From positions 1,054,001-1,118,000 of the forward strand of contig NZ_CP091851.1 of NCBI RefSeq assembly GCF_022059845.1: a stretch of DNA of 64,000 nt, in the 5' to 3' direction. Below, in pieces: positions 45,386-55,300 of this stretch. The stretch comes from Terrirubrum flagellatum. GTDB lineage: Bacteria; Pseudomonadota; Alphaproteobacteria; Rhizobiales; Beijerinckiaceae. Made by a program: the position numbers and the translations under genes. The notes beneath the pieces were generated by a model, which worked only from the letters and a program-made list of their open reading frames with translations, made no database searches and was not told the DNA's origin. Numbering within the stretch: the stretch's first letter is position 1; each line of letters opens with the position of its first letter.

Positions 45386-48300
45386 CTATTCCGCGGCCTG
45401 CGCCGCTGGCGCGATATCGTTCGCCGGCGGCATGTGGCCTGATTGATGGATGGGCTTACCGCCGCGCTCGCGCCATTGTTCAATCACGGCGTAGAACACG
45501 GGCACGAAGATCAGCGTCAGCAGCGTCGCCGCCAGCATGCCGCCGAACACGGTGGTGCCAAGCGACTGGCGGCTCGCAGCGCCGGCGCCGCTTGCGATCA
45601 TCAGCGGCACGACGCCAAGGATGAAGGCGAATGCTGTCATGAGGATCGGACGCAACCGCAGCCGCGCCGCCTCCATGGCGGCCTCGATAATCTCGACGCC
45701 TTCCTCGCGGCGGCGTTTCGCGAATTCGACGATCAGAATCGCGTTCTTCGCGGCAAGCCCGATCAGCATCACGAAGCCGATCTGCGAATAGACGTCGATC
45801 TGCATCTGCCGCAACCAGAGAGCGAGCAGCGCGCCGAACAGCGCGAGCGGCACCGCAAGCAGGACCATGAAGGGCATGGACCAGCTTTCGTACTGCGCAG
45901 CGAGGATGAGGAATACGAACACGATCGCGAGTGCGAAGACAACAGTCGCTATCGATCCCGCCTTCAACTCCTGGAAGGTGATGCCGGTCCATTCGTAGCT
46001 GAAATCGCGCGGCAACGCCGTCGCCGCCGCGCGCTCCATCGCCGCCACGGCCTGTCCCGAGCTGAAGCCGGGCGCGGCGGCGCCGTTGATGAGCGCAGAG
46101 CCATAATTGTTGTAGTGTGGCACGGTCTCAGGTCCGACGATCGGCTTCAGTTCGCCAAGCGTTGAGAGAGGAACCATGCCGCCTGCGGCGTTGCGCACAT
46201 AGAGCCGCGAAATATCGGTCGCAGATGCGCGCGCATCGTTCTCCGCCTGCAAGGTCACGCGGAACGTGCGGCCAAACAGGTTGAAGTCATTGATATAGAG
46301 CGAACCCAGATAGATCTGCAGCGTGTTGAACACGTCGGGCAGGTTGAGGCCGAGCAGCTTCGCCTTGTTGCGGTCGAGGTCATAGTTGAATTGCGGCGTC
46401 GACGTGCTGAACGTGGTGAAGAGCTGGTGGCCGTTAATCTCAGGCTGCTTGCGCGCCTCCGCGATCACTGCCTGCGTCGCTTCGTTGAGCGCCGCGCTGC
46501 CGCGGCCGCTCAGATCCTCGACCTGGAATTCGAACCCGCCAGTGGCGCCAAGGCCGGGAATCGATGGCGGATCGAAGCTGAGCGCGAAGGCTTCCGGAAT
46601 TCCCAGCAGCAACGGACGCACTTTGTTGACGATCGCGGAAGCGTTCTGTTCCGGCGGACGCTCGGCCCAGGGCTTCAGGATGGCGAATTCGACGGCCGAA
46701 TTCGACTGCGCGGCGTTGGTGAGGAAGTTCAGACCACTGATCGAGCCAACGATTTCGACGCCGGGCGTGTTCTGGAGAATCTCACGCGCCTTCTTCGCGA
46801 CCGCGTCCGTGCGTTCGAGCGAGGCGCCATCGGGCAACTGGATGACGACGAAGAAATAGCCCTGATCCTCGACGGGCAGGAAGGTCGAGGGAATGCGCTG
46901 CGACACCCACCAGGTCGCGCCGAGCGCCGCGATGAACAGCGCCAGAACAGCCCATTTCAGGCGGATCAGCCAACTTACGCCGCGCGCGTAAGCGTGCGAC
47001 AGCCAGTCGAAACCCGCATTGAACCAGCGGAAAGCGAAGAATGTCGGCGGAGGACGATGTCGCAGAAACGCTGCGCTGAGCGCCGGGCTGAGTGTCAACG
47101 AATTGAAGGCGGAGAGGCCGACAGAAATCGCGACGGTGAGCGCGAACTGGTTATAGAGTCGGCCCGCGACGCCTGGAATGAAGGCGACAGGGATAAAGAC
47201 CGCCATCAGCACCGCGGTGGTGGCGATGATCGGGCCCGTCACCTCTTGCATCGCCTTGCGCGCAGCGGCGAGGGGGCGCAATCCGGCTTCGAGTTGGCGC
47301 TCGACATTCTCGACGACGACGATCGCATCATCGACGACGAGGCCAATCGCCAGCACCATGCCGAGCAAGCTCAGCATGTTGAGCGAGAAGCCAAGCAAAT
47401 ACATCACGATCAGCGTCGCGATGAGCGACACGGGGATGGCGAGCGTCGGAATGATCGTCGCGCGCCAGCTCTGCAGGAAGACAAAAACGACGAGAATCAC
47501 GAGGATCAGCGCCTCGCCCAGTGTCTTCAGAACGTCGGTCATCGATTCCGAGACGAAGCGCGTCGTGTCGTAATGGATCGCGTATTCGATGCCCTTCGGG
47601 AATCGCGCTGACAATTCCTTCATCTTTGCCTGCACGTTCTTCTGCAGGTCGAGCGCGTTCGATCCCGGCATCTGGAAGACGCCCAACACCACGGTCGGCT
47701 TATCGCCGAAAAAGGCCGAGGAAGCGTATTGCAAAGCGCCGAGCTCGATGCGCGCGACGTCGCGCAGGCGCACGACAGCGCCGCTCGCCGCATCGGCGCG
47801 CACGACGATGTCGCGGAACTGCTCGGGATCGCTCAGACGTCCGAGCGCGTTGACCTGCATCTCGAAGGCGGTGCCGACCGGCGCCGGCGACTGGCCGATT
47901 TTTCCGGCCGCGACCTGCACATTCTGTTCGGCGATCGCGTTCTGCACATCGACCGCCGTGATGCCGAGATTGGCCATCTTGTCGGGATCGAGCCAGATGC
48001 GCATGGAATAGCGCCGCTCGCCGAAAATCTGCACGTCGCCGACGCCGGGAAGGCGCTTGAGCGGATCGAGAATCTGCAAATAGGCGTAGTTGCTGAGCGT
48101 CACCGGATCGACCGAGTTGTCCGGCGATGTAAGATCCACGATCAGGACAAAGTTCGGGTTCTGCTTCTTGATCGTAACGCCGCCTTGATTGACAATCGCC
48201 GGCAGAGAAGAGGCCGCCTGTGAGACGCGGTTCTGCACATCGACTGCCGCGATGCTGAGGGGATAGCCGACATCGAAAGTGACGGTGATGTTCGAGGAGC

Positions 48301-48556
48301 CATCATTGGAGCTCGTCGAGGACATGTAGGTCATGCCCTGCACGCCGTTGAGCTGCTGTTCTAGCGGCGTCGTCACCGTATCGGCGACGACCTGCGCGCT
48401 CGCGCCGGGATAGCGCGCGCTCACCACCACCTGCGGCGGCGTGATGTCGGGGAATTGTGAAACGGGCAGCAGGAAATAGCAGATGCCGCCGGCGAGCGTC
48501 ATGATGATGGCGATCGCCGACGCGAAGATCGGCCGCTGAATGAAAAAACTTACCAC
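45386..48556 (-). CDS. RND multidrug efflux permease (AcrB/MexB type)
   Basis: A 1,056-residue HAE-1 pump. SFFIQRPIFASAIAIIMTLAGG is the N-terminal anchor. GLVVDDAIVVVENVERQ near residue 403 has the two proton-relay aspartates, and AAKNAILIVEFAKRRREEG near residue 938 has the matching Lys. FVLIVDL and FPDITPPQV are also family-typical. The start is a GTG at 48556 with no ribosome site of its own. The upstream small gene ends 6 bases inside it, so translation is probably coupled. The pump gene precedes the adaptor gene, the reverse of the usual adaptor-first order. Confidence 0.95.
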   Translation of the reverse strand: MVSFFIQRPIFASAIAIIMTLAGGICYFLLPVSQFPDITPPQVVVSARYPGASAQVVADTVTTPLEQQLNGVQGMTYMSSTSSNDGSSNITVTFDVGYPLSIAAVDVQNRVSQAASSLPAIVNQGGVTIKKQNPNFVLIVDLTSPDNSVDPVTLSNYAYLQILDPLKRLPGVGDVQIFGERRYSMRIWLDPDKMANLGITAVDVQNAIAEQNVQVAAGKIGQSPAPVGTAFEMQVNALGRLSDPEQFRDIVVRADAASGAVVRLRDVARIELGALQYASSAFFGDKPTVVLGVFQMPGSNALDLQKNVQAKMKELSARFPKGIEYAIHYDTTRFVSESMTDVLKTLGEALILVILVVFVFLQSWRATIIPTLAIPVSLIATLIVMYLLGFSLNMLSLLGMVLAIGLVVDDAIVVVENVERQLEAGLRPLAAARKAMQEVTGPIIATTAVLMAVFIPVAFIPGVAGRLYNQFALTVAISVGLSAFNSLTLSPALSAAFLRHRPPPTFFAFRWFNAGFDWLSHAYARGVSWLIRLKWAVLALFIAALGATWWVSQRIPSTFLPVEDQGYFFVVIQLPDGASLERTDAVAKKAREILQNTPGVEIVGSISGLNFLTNAAQSNSAVEFAILKPWAERPPEQNASAIVNKVRPLLLGIPEAFALSFDPPSIPGLGATGGFEFQVEDLSGRGSAALNEATQAVIAEARKQPEINGHQLFTTFSTSTPQFNYDLDRNKAKLLGLNLPDVFNTLQIYLGSLYINDFNLFGRTFRVTLQAENDARASATDISRLYVRNAAGGMVPLSTLGELKPIVGPETVPHYNNYGSALINGAAAPGFSSGQAVAAMERAAATALPRDFSYEWTGITFQELKAGSIATVVFALAIVFVFLILAAQYESWSMPFMVLLAVPLALFGALLALWLRQMQIDVYSQIGFVMLIGLAAKNAILIVEFAKRRREEGVEIIEAAMEAARLRLRPILMTAFAFILGVVPLMIASGAGAASRQSLGTTVFGGMLAATLLTLIFVPVFYAVIEQWRERGGKPIHQSGHMPPANDIAPAAQAAE

Positions 48557-48831
48557 GCGCAGGGGGCTCCGCAGAGATCGCGCGCGGCTCGGCCGGCGCG
48601 CGTGAGGGCGTTAGCAGGCGGCTGCGCCCAAACATGGCAGTAGTCGACGAGGGATCGCCACGACGAGTCTGGCTCTGGCGAATAGCGCAATGCGTTTCCG
48701 TCGATGCGTTTCGCGGCCGCTCGCAGCGTCGTTTCGAGCGCGCGGGGCTCAACATGATCGGCGCTCATGACAAGGCGGATCATCGGATCAGCCAGAGCTT
48801 CATCGATCGACAGATCGGCATAGCAAGTCAT
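48550..48831 (-). CDS. Small conserved-looking protein leading the RND operon
   Basis: A 93-residue protein of unknown function starting MTCYADLSIDEALADPMIRLVM, with a good GAGGAG ribosome site 7 bases before the ATG. No signal or membrane segment. Its stop overlaps the RND permease start by 7 bases, so it is the first gene of the operon controlled by the TetR-type operators. A similar small-protein start occurs upstream of other genes in related bacteria, as far as I recall, but I cannot name a family. It may serve as a coupled leader or as a small accessory protein. Confidence 0.75.
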   Translation of the reverse strand: MTCYADLSIDEALADPMIRLVMSADHVEPRALETTLRAAAKRIDGNALRYSPEPDSSWRSLVDYCHVWAQPPANALTRAGRAARDLCGAPCAW

Positions 48832-48975
48832 GTCGGTCTCCTCGCTTCCGTGACTCAAGCCCATCGCCGCCACGCCAACCAGATTCGGCCGGCCACCGCG
48901 AGCACGGGCTCATCGTGAGCTAAATCGCTGTGGCGCTTCGCGAAACTCGCCATCTTGACCCGGCGCCAGATCGGG

Positions 48976-49017
48976 TGTTACAGGTAAGTAACAAAGTGAT
49001 GTTACAGATCGGTAACA
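48976..49017. promoter_or_regulatory. Tandem TetR-type operators TGTTAC-N6-GTAACA
   Basis: Two 18-bp dyads lie in the gap between the RND operon and the tetR-type gene: TGTTAC-AGGTAA-GTAACA at 48976-48993 and TGTTAC-AGATCG-GTAACA at 49000-49017. The arms are perfect and identical, and the starts are 24 bp apart (about two and a quarter helical turns). Their place and form fit binding sites for the divergent TetR regulator, covering both promoters. Confidence 0.88.
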
Positions 49018-49064
49018 GTTCGTCAAGTGCCGCAACGATAGTTTTTCGGGCCGAGGAAACAGTC

Positions 49065-49664
49065 ATGGACCAGGAAGGCGCCTTGCGGCCTCGTCCGCGG
49101 GACCGGATCGTCGGCACCGCCCGCGATCTTTTCCGGAAGCACGGCATCCGCGGAATTGGCGTCGACGCCATCGCCGACGCCGCCGGCAGTAACAAGATGA
49201 CCCTCTATCGCCACTTCGGGTCGAAGGACGATCTGGTGGTGGCCTGTCTGCGGGAAGTGGCGTGCGATGCAGATTCTTTCTGGCGCGAGATCGAGAAGGC
49301 GCATCCGGGCGATCCCATGGCCCAGCTTCATCGCTGGGTGCGCTTCGGCGCGGAATGCGTGACGAGCGATAGTCGCGGTTGCGACATGGCGAATGCGGCG
49401 GTCGAGCTTGCGGAGCGGGACCATCCCGCACGCAAGGTGATCGAGGAGTTCAAGACGAAGCAGCGCGATCGGTTGGCCGACCTCTGTGGCCGCGCCGGCG
49501 TCGCTCAGGCCGATCTTCTGGCAGATGCATTGACTCTCCTTCTTGAAGGCGCGCGCGTCAGCCGCCAGAGCGTCGGCGCGGAAGGGCCCTGCGCCCATTT
49601 CATTCGTATGGGTGAAGCGATCATCGCCTCGTTCGCTGGAAACGAGGCGCGTGCGAAAGTCTGA
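49065..49664 (+). CDS. TetR family transcriptional regulator
   Basis: A 199-residue TetR protein. The N-terminal HTH covers about residues 10-56 (RIVGTARDLFRKHGIRGIGVDAIADAAGSNKMTLYRHFGSKDDLVVACL), followed by a helical ligand domain with WVRFGAECVTSDSRGCDMANAAVELAERDHPA. The ATG at 49065 with GAGGAA before it is chosen over a longer frame that would read through the operators. It is divergent from the RND operon and presumably represses it until an efflux substrate binds. Confidence 0.94.
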   Translation: MDQEGALRPRPRDRIVGTARDLFRKHGIRGIGVDAIADAAGSNKMTLYRHFGSKDDLVVACLREVACDADSFWREIEKAHPGDPMAQLHRWVRFGAECVTSDSRGCDMANAAVELAERDHPARKVIEEFKTKQRDRLADLCGRAGVAQADLLADALTLLLEGARVSRQSVGAEGPCAHFIRMGEAIIASFAGNEARAKV

Positions 49665-49667
49665 ATG

Positions 49668-49684
49668 CTGAAACGACGTTTCAG
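49668..49684 (+). terminator. Hairpin after the tetR-type gene
   Basis: CTGAAAC-GAC-GTTTCAG is a perfect 7-bp stem with a 3-base loop, 3 bases after the stop. A second 8-bp stem (GCCTCGTT...AACGAGGC, 49626-49648) lies in the last codons. No T-run follows, so termination strength is uncertain. Confidence 0.4.
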
Positions 49685-49755
49685 TTACGCGTCAGAAGTT
49701 CTCTTTGAGTTTTGCAGCGCAGCACAGCAGGTCGCTGCGCCGCACAACCCATCGA

Positions 49756-50004
49756 TTACGAACTCAACGGACCGTGATCGAGAACGCGGATCTCCGCAAT
49801 TTCGGCTGGCGTGATTGGCTCTCTACGCGCTGCCTCGGCCCCGATCAGCACCACATGGTTCGGCGCCATACGGGCGAATATCGTCGCATCAGCGTCCACA
49901 CGCGTCGGCAGGAAGTTATAGGCCTCGATCTTGCGCTCGAGACCGCGATTGTTCCTGACCTGTATGCGCGCTCCGACAGCTTCTGGAAGCAGGTCCGCGA
50001 GCAT
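49756..50004 (-). CDS. Hypothetical protein
   Basis: An 82-residue open frame starting MLADLLPEAVGARIQVRNNR, with GGAGG 5 bases before the ATG at 50004. The composition is balanced, unlike the arginine-rich frames on the other strand, and mixed hydrophobic/charged segments (FLPTRVDADATIFARMAPNHVVLIGA) look like a small globular protein. No membrane segment or signal is visible. I do not recognise the family. A PilZ-like fold is suggested by RVDADATI and the Arg-rich start, but this is weak. Confidence 0.45.
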   Translation of the reverse strand: MLADLLPEAVGARIQVRNNRGLERKIEAYNFLPTRVDADATIFARMAPNHVVLIGAEAARREPITPAEIAEIRVLDHGPLSS

Positions 50005-50310
50005 CGACGCCTCCATCGGTTGGTCGCGCGCAATGCGCCAGCAGAAGGAGGCGACAGTATGACTCGAACATGACGCCGCTTTGAAAGAGATCGATGGCGC
50101 GTGAATAAAGGTTGGTGAAAGATTTCTCTCGGAGTTGAAGCATCTCGGACGCCTCGATTTTTTAGATATTTCGATCGAATTGGTCGCGCCATTCTTATCC
50201 GGCGAACGATTTCACCGTGTTATATCAAGCACGCAATGCATGACGGCTATCGGTTGGCGGTCTTGCTGACGGTCGCGGCTTGGTGAAAATGCCCCAGCGT
50301 CTTCATTGAC

Positions 50311-50366
50311 AGACGCCCTAAAGCCGCCGCTTCCAGCCTCCCCCCTCCGCGGAAGCGGCGGCGTCT
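50311..50366 (+). other. Long hairpin upstream of a small gene
   Basis: GCCGCCGCTTCC (50323-50334) and GGAAGCGGCGGC (50351-50362) form a perfect 12-bp stem with a 16-base loop. Outer AGAC/GTCT arms extend it to 16 bp across an 8-base bulge. The 3' side runs into CTCTTT. The 429-base gap 50005-50433 otherwise holds no recognised gene; the hairpin may end a transcript from upstream or form the leader of the small gene at 50434. Confidence 0.5.
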
Positions 50367-50433
50367 CTTTCCAGAGAATCCAGGGACGCCGAGCGTGTTC
50401 CCGACCCTGATGACGCCTCAAAGCGGAGACGCA

Positions 50434-50646
50434 ATGCCTTTCATCGTGCAGCGCATCGGCTCAAGTTCAGGAGAATGGGCCGAGATCGTCGGCGGGCCGT
50501 GCGCAACCGAGGACAAGGCGCGCGACATGATGCGCGAGATCGCGCGCCCGGAGGATGGATGGACGCCGGTGAACGGTCGCAGCTTCGTGCGGTCCGCAGA
50601 TGGGGTGGAGGAGCGGCTTTCGCTCAAGGAAGTGAGCGAGCGCTAG
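50434..50646 (+). CDS. Small hypothetical protein
   Basis: A 70-residue soluble protein starting MPFIVQRIGSSSGEWAEIVG, with GCGGAGAC before the ATG. An in-frame ATG 13 codons upstream is less likely. It contains TEDKARDMMREIARPEDGWTPVNG and ends with a charged helix. No family recognised. It converges on the LuxR-type gene with 35 bases between the stops. Confidence 0.5.
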   Translation: MPFIVQRIGSSSGEWAEIVGGPCATEDKARDMMREIARPEDGWTPVNGRSFVRSADGVEERLSLKEVSER

Positions 50647-50681
50647 TCACGGCGCGTAGCTGATGCCGCAATAATCGAGGG

Positions 50682-51803
50682 TCAGCCGACGAGACGGGCT
50701 GTGATTGCAGCGAGTTCCGCCTGCCGCGCGACGCCGGCTTTCGCCATGGCGGCCTTGAGGTGGTTTCGCGCCGTGCCTTCGGCGATTTTCAGCGCGCGAG
50801 CCGTCATCGCGGGCGAAACCCCGGCAGCGATCAGAGACGCGACATGAGCTTCCATCTGCGTGAGGCCGAACGCCTCGCGCAGCGCACGCACGAACTGCGC
50901 CGACGGCGCGTCAGGCTGGCGCCAGATTTCGACGATCACGAGCGCCATCGCCGCGCCAAACACCGTGCGCGCGTCGCCAATCACCGGCATCGTGCGTACG
51001 ACCAGACGACGCGCGGCGTCATTGGTTGACAGCACCGCAAAACCGCTTGCTGCGGGGCGAGCGAGAGCAGGGGCCGTCGCGCGCTCAAGCCGTCGATGAT
51101 CATCGTTGCGCTGCGCGGCGAGCCGACCATGGACAAGCGTGATATCGCTGGCTGAGAGGAGAGCAGCGCCCGCCTCGTTGCAGCGAAGCATGCGCGCGGT
51201 AGCGTCGATCTCGAAAATCGCTTCACCGCGCGAACCGAGCGCCTGCGTGTATCCGCTCGTCTCGCTATTATAGCGCGCGTGAGCCACGATCGCGGCGTTG
51301 CGCAGCGCAGGCAGCGAAGCGTTGATCAGGGCGATCTGAGGCCTCTGATAGTGGCCATCCCGATAGGCGCGCTTCAGGCTCAGATAAAAATGACGGCCGC
51401 CCGGCCATTCCTGCAAATGCGCGCAGGCGTGCCAACCGAAGCCGATGGGATGAAGGAAATCCTGATAGAATGCGTCGCGCTTGATCTCGCCTTCTGAAAA
51501 AGTCTCGAGATCAGTGACGAAGCCTTCGATGCTGTTTGGCCAGACGCGACTTGCGCGCGGATCGGGAGGCGTTTTTCCCGCCACATACTCCGCGACCGGC
51601 TCGGCGACGCTGGCGGTCGGAAGCACATTATATGTGTGTGGCAACGCTCCCCTGGCGTCAATTTCCGTCATGAGAACGCCGCCGCGCGCGCCTGCCGCCT
51701 CGGAATAGGCGGTCAGCGCGTCCACCCAGCCATCACCAGCGACGGCCGATTCAAATAAACGATCCGCGGCGCTCGCCAGCGCCGCGGCTGAAATCTCGCC
51801 CAT
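50682..51803 (-). CDS. LuxR-type helix-turn-helix regulator
   Basis: A 373-residue regulator. The C-terminal HTH of the LuxR/FixJ class is at about residues 310-370 (LTQMEAHVASLIAAGVSPAMTARALKIAEGTARNHLKAAMAKAGV). The N-terminal ~300 residues include a PAS-like segment (GEAIFEIDATARMLRCNEAGAALLSAS), so it may sense a small ligand or redox state; no receiver-type phospho-Asp pattern is obvious. The ATG at 51803 is chosen because upstream codons run into low-complexity coding-like sequence. It is divergent from the giant protein gene with a 572-base gap, so a role in its control is possible. Confidence 0.87.
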   Translation of the reverse strand: MGEISAAALASAADRLFESAVAGDGWVDALTAYSEAAGARGGVLMTEIDARGALPHTYNVLPTASVAEPVAEYVAGKTPPDPRASRVWPNSIEGFVTDLETFSEGEIKRDAFYQDFLHPIGFGWHACAHLQEWPGGRHFYLSLKRAYRDGHYQRPQIALINASLPALRNAAIVAHARYNSETSGYTQALGSRGEAIFEIDATARMLRCNEAGAALLSASDITLVHGRLAAQRNDDHRRLERATAPALARPAASGFAVLSTNDAARRLVVRTMPVIGDARTVFGAAMALVIVEIWRQPDAPSAQFVRALREAFGLTQMEAHVASLIAAGVSPAMTARALKIAEGTARNHLKAAMAKAGVARQAELAAITARLVG

Positions 51804-52375
51804 GGAGCATCGTTCCGCTGGGAAATATGCGGCAACATACGCCGCCACGCAGCGATGCGATAGGCGCGGAAATGATGAGATTTTAGGGTTATGCCATTTG
51901 GGACATGCGGGGCTCGCGGCTGCGTGCTTGTCTTCTCCGGTTGACGGTGGCGGGCTGGGAGGCCGGATTCTCGTCGACAGATCAGATTCTTCCGAAAGCG
52001 AGGACATGGAAGGCATCAATTCTGTGGCCGGGATTTCGGCGGCTCAAGATAGTTAACAATATGTAAAATCAGTCAGTTAGTTTTGAGCTGCTTGCCGCCG
52101 GGCGATGCCCGGCTGCACACGAAACAGACATCTGGCGGCTCCTCAGCAGGAGTGACCGGATGCGACCAATGCGGACGGTGTGAGGCGAATGCGGCGGCAT
52201 TCCGCGACGATCGGAAGCCGCCTGTCAGGGGTCGTTCGATGGGCTTGCGCGTCTGCTGCGGAGAATGCGGCCCGGGGCGAAGGGCGCGCGTTCGATTTCA
52301 CATGATCGGCTTTTAGGGACCGTCCGGCGCACGCGCGTCGGCGCGGTGGACGGCGCTTGCTGTGGAGGCGGTGAC
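51804..52375. promoter_or_regulatory. Intergenic region before the giant gene
   Basis: No convincing gene is seen here. There is an AT-rich stretch at about 52045-52085 (GTTAACAATATGTAAAATCAG) that could hold a promoter, and a perfect 7-bp hairpin GCCGGGC-GAT-GCCCGGC at 52097-52113. A long leader of over 250 bases would follow for the giant gene. Confidence 0.35.
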
Positions 52376-55300
52376 ATGATCCGTGACGGCAATCCTTTCA
52401 ACGCGCCAGGCGCGCACGCCGGCGGGTTCGGAGGGTTTCGCGCGCGTGCTCGATTCAAGAGACGCGCGAAGCCGGCCAGGGCGCCGTCGACGGCGACGCT
52501 GAAACCGGCGCGCCGGCTGCTGTTCGAGGCGCTGGAGCCTCGTATTCTCCTCTCAGCCGATCCGCTCGCCACAACCGCGCTTTCAACCTCGCCGCAAATT
52601 TATTCGGCTGTCGTTCAAACCGATGCGACAGCCGACCCGGCGCCACAGGTCGATCCGACGCTGAGCGCCGACTCTTCGGCGCTCGATCATCTCGTTCTGC
52701 CGATGGCGTCGCCGATATTGACCCCAAGCGACCTCGATTCGCCGCCGCAAATCATTTTGACCTCGCTGCACAACGGCGACATCATCGCGGCGGGCGATCC
52801 GATCGTCTTCCAGGCGATCTTCAGCGAAGATGTCAACACTTCCGCTGACGCGGTTATTCTCACGAATGGAAATTCGCAGGCAGGGATCTCCGCGAACGAT
52901 TTTCAGTACGACCAGACGACGCACACAGCGCAGTGGACCTTCAGCACCGCGCCGACGGATGATGGCGAGTTTTCGCTTTCGCTGCATTCCTTTTCCGTCA
53001 AGGATGAGGCGAACAACTGGCTCGACGGCAATCACGACGGCGTCGCGGGATCGGACAGCAATCCGATCTTCGATGGAGTCGATGATGTCTTTTTCAATGT
53101 CTCCGTCGATCTGAGCCAGGCTGCTATTTCAAACCTTAACCCTGCGGCTCCCGGCGGCGCGATGATCTATGGCCGCGATCAGTCCGGAAGCTTCGTGGCG
53201 ACAGCGGATTCAGATTCATTCAGTCTGCAGACCGAAGCCGGCCAGACCATTTCGATCAGTCTGACACCCGGTCTAACCGCCGGACCTGGAAACGGAGGCG
53301 GCGCAGGCGCGGCCTCGCTCGCCGCCGCGGACGCTTCGACAGTTCTCGCGCGGGTTGAATTGCTCGACGAGAGCAACACAGTGGTCGCCTCAGCCGACGG
53401 CGTCACGCCGGGACAGGCTCTGTTCCTCCAGATGATCCCAACTGGCGCCGGGGGTCTTTATACGGTCCACGCGACCAGTCTTAACGGCGCTGGCGTCTAT
53501 AATCTGCGCATCGCCATTAACGCGGCGCTCGATCCCGAAAGCGACGACAATCCCGAGAGTTCCCAGTCGCCCTTCATTCCGTCGCCTGTCGGCGGCGCGG
53601 CTCTCGAACCGCTCGACGATCCACTCGCATCGGCTCTCGCGATCGACAATTCCTCAGTCGTGCTCGGCGGCTCCGCCGATCGGCTGGGCGCGCTTGGCCA
53701 TCTCAATGACGCCAGCGACGTCGATTATTATTCATTTGAGTTGTCGCCCGGACAGGTCGCCAACATCGCTCTGACGTCGTCGCATCCAGGCGACGCCCAT
53801 ATCACCCTGCTCGACGCGACAGGCGCTGAGATCGCGCATGGAACGGGCGGCTTCTCCAATATCGACGAGGCGATCGACAATCTCGTCTCCTATGTCAATG
53901 GCGGAACCTATTACATTCGCGTCGATGGCGTGACCGAAGGCGACTATTCGCTTGTGGTCGCGCGGAATATCGGTTTCTCCCATCTCACCGCCTCGCAAAG
54001 CGAAGCGCGGCCGATCGATTCTGACGTTCTCGGCGGAATGACGCAATATACAACGAACACTTACAACATCGCTCTCAACGCCGGCGATCACATCACGCTT
54101 TCAACCGAAACGCCCGGCGATGGTCCAGGCGAGCCGCAGAACAATTTCGATCCGTTTCTCAATATCTACGGACCGGGCGGCGAACTCATTGGCAGCGATG
54201 CGAGCAGCGGTCTTGACGGCAAGAACGCATTTTTCGACTTCATCGCGCCGATCTCGGGGACCTATCAGGTCTATGTGGGGACCAATAGCGGCTTTGGCGA
54301 TTATATCCTGCGCGTTGGCGGCGCGCCTTCGAACGCGCAGCCTTTCGCAGTCGCAGCGGCGACGCCTGTGAATAGTGCGGTTCTGCGTGATTTCCCACAG
54401 ACGATCAAAGTGGACTTCTCTCAAGCGGTCGATCTCAGGACTCTCGACCTCAATCTGATCACGCTGAACGGCGTCGCGGTGAGCGGCGTCACTGCGGTCG
54501 ATGGCGACACCCTGATCTTTTCCATTGATCGTCCTGACCACTTCAATGGCGACGCGCATTTCGAGATCGCCTTCGGCGCGCTCGCTGCGCTCAACGGCGA
54601 GTTGGTTGAAGGATTCACCTCGACCTTTGATGTTCCAACTCTTCTCGACGCCGCGCCGCCGCTCGGGGCGCTCATTTCGGAGTCGACATTCACCGACACC
54701 CTCGACGCCGAAGATGATCGCGACGCATTTCCGATCACGGTCGAAGACGGGCAATCGATCAGCGTCGCGCTGACGCCGAGCGCGGGATTTTCAGGGCGGG
54801 TCGAAATCGTCGATCTCGCCGGGCCCGTGATCGCAAGCGACTTCTCTTTCAACGCGGGCGAGCCGGTCTATCTCCAGAACTTCAAGCTGGGCGCCGGCAG
54901 TTACCAGATTCATGTCACGAGCACTGGCGGGCAGGGCGCCTATTCGCTGCATGTCGCGGTCAACGCGACGATCGAAAGGGAGCGGTTCGGCGCCGCACCC
55001 GAACAGCGCAACGATTCGATCGAGACAGCGTTCGACATCGAACCAAGTTCGCTGGCTTTGCCGAATGGCGCCGATCGGCTGGCGGTCACCGGCGCGATCG
55101 ATGCGAGCGGCGACGCCGACTTCTACAGTTTCACGCTTCAGCCGGATCAGTTTGCAAGCCTTGCGCTAACCGATTCCAGCGACGCGGAATCGGCCATTTC
55201 GCTTTCTCTTTATGCCGGCGACGGCGCGCTGCTCGCTACGGGCGTGAGCGCGGCCAATGCCGGCCAGATCATCCAGAACTTTCATTCATCCCTGGCCAAT

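Noticed and set aside
46391-47611. A 406-residue plus-strand frame inside the RND pump gene
   Set aside because: Antisense to a complete AcrB-type pump with all key residues; highly charged composition.
49705-50073. A 122-residue plus-strand frame opposite the small gene at 49756-50004
   Set aside because: Arg/His-rich composition and no ribosome site; the minus-strand frame has the better start and composition.
52083-52316. A 77-residue plus-strand frame with several Cys in the gap before the giant gene
   Set aside because: Weak start, no ribosome site, no recognisable family and no support from neighbours.
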